DNA from: a virus
DNA length: 64,000 nt
IMG/VR virus record: IMGVR_UViG_3300046517_002304
Location: 124,001-188,000 of that record
Reading direction: 5' to 3' (one strand)
Positions 63,863 to 64,000 of this stretch are shown here, piece after piece (the first letter of the stretch is position 1; each line of letters starts with the position of its first letter). Under the pieces are notes generated by a model. It saw nothing but the letters and a program-made list of their open reading frames with translations. It did not search any database and had not been told where the DNA came from. A program made the translations under genes and the position numbers.

Positions 63863-63870
63863 TATTTAGA
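63863..63870 (-). promoter_or_regulatory. Late-promoter-like box TCTAAATA
   Basis: Ends 5 bases before the preferred ATG at 63857 and overlaps the upstream ATG at 63863. Confidence 0.3.
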
Positions 63871-63893
63871 GTTTGGCACGATATTATTAGTAT

Positions 63894-64000
63894 ATGGAAA
63901 GAAAAGAATTAGTCATTAGTCATCATATGTTTTTGACGCAAAAACAAAGGTATAGCTTATCCGAAGATGACACCACCCTTGAAGTTAGCGGAAGTAGTCT
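63894..64000 (+). CDS. Start of an unknown gene (cut by the window end)
   Basis: An ATG at 63894 opens a frame (MERKELVISHHMFLTQKQRY) that runs to the window end without a stop (35 codons seen). It is divergent from the gene at 63857. Too short to classify. Confidence 0.4.
   Translation, partial: MERKELVISHHMFLTQKQRYSLSEDDTTLEVSGSS

Noticed and set aside
1-64000. tRNA or rRNA genes
   Set aside because: No gap is long enough to hold one unnoticed alongside the genes, and I saw no cloverleaf-like sequence or CCA-ended T-arm motif.

Overview
This window is a piece of a large tailed-phage genome from the T4-like (myovirus) lineage, probably a jumbo phage. The evidence is a T4-type head set: terminase large subunit (gp17-like, 46300-48027), intein-bearing portal (gp20-like, 48935-51430), prohead protease (gp21-like, 40128-40781), coiled-coil scaffold (gp22-like, 39224-40135) and major capsid protein (gp23-like, 37684-39135). 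The DNA is AT-rich, genes are short and tightly packed on both strands, most neighbours touch or overlap by a few bases, and many genes have no recognisable family. I found no tRNA or rRNA gene and no CRISPR array. The host cannot be named. LPS-type glycosyltransferases, a Tat-like signal and a lipoprotein signal suggest a Gram-negative host (inference). No stretch longer than about 130 bases lacks a gene.

Layout. 1-14.9 kb is a surface and sugar region: two glycosyltransferases (GT2, GT4), a 2580-residue LamG/Cys-repeat adhesin, a GT9-like protein, a FkbM-TPR-GT9 fusion and small beta-rich virion proteins. 15-16.5 kb holds a GIY-YIG endonuclease. 16.5-20.5 kb has small Cys-rich proteins, two probable structural proteins, a DNA methyltransferase and a probable internal head protein. 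20.5-25.7 kb is a nucleotide-metabolism block (GMP reductase, CMP/dCMP-deaminase-like protein, PRPP synthetase) mixed with small membrane proteins. 25.7-29.7 kb holds GNAT, HNH, zinc-ribbon and TrpRS-like genes. 29.7-35.7 kb has paralogous pairs of probable capsid-packaged proteins, an MT-A70 methylase and a second small gene carrying a capsid-protein fragment. 35.7-53.5 kb is the head-assembly region, dotted with homing-type endonucleases. 53.5-59 kb is a minus-strand operon of SH3-like repeat proteins led by an MscL-like channel. 59-64 kb has a lipoprotein, a GNAT, an M4-like metallopeptidase and another probable internal protein.

Themes. (1) At least eight proteins start with a short N-terminus like the T4 capsid-targeting sequence, pointing to a large packaged protein cargo. 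(2) A separate 25-residue module recurs in four otherwise unrelated small proteins. (3) Two small genes carry fragments of the major capsid protein, from the stretch that in T4 gp23 triggers the Lit defence protease. (4) T4-late-promoter-like TATAAATA boxes sit only 4-7 bases before several ATGs, suggesting leaderless late mRNAs. (5) Head genes are surrounded by selfish elements: an intein in the portal and free-standing endonucleases beside the capsid and prohead genes. (6) Sugar-active enzymes surround the Ser/Thr/Asn-rich adhesin and may glycosylate it.
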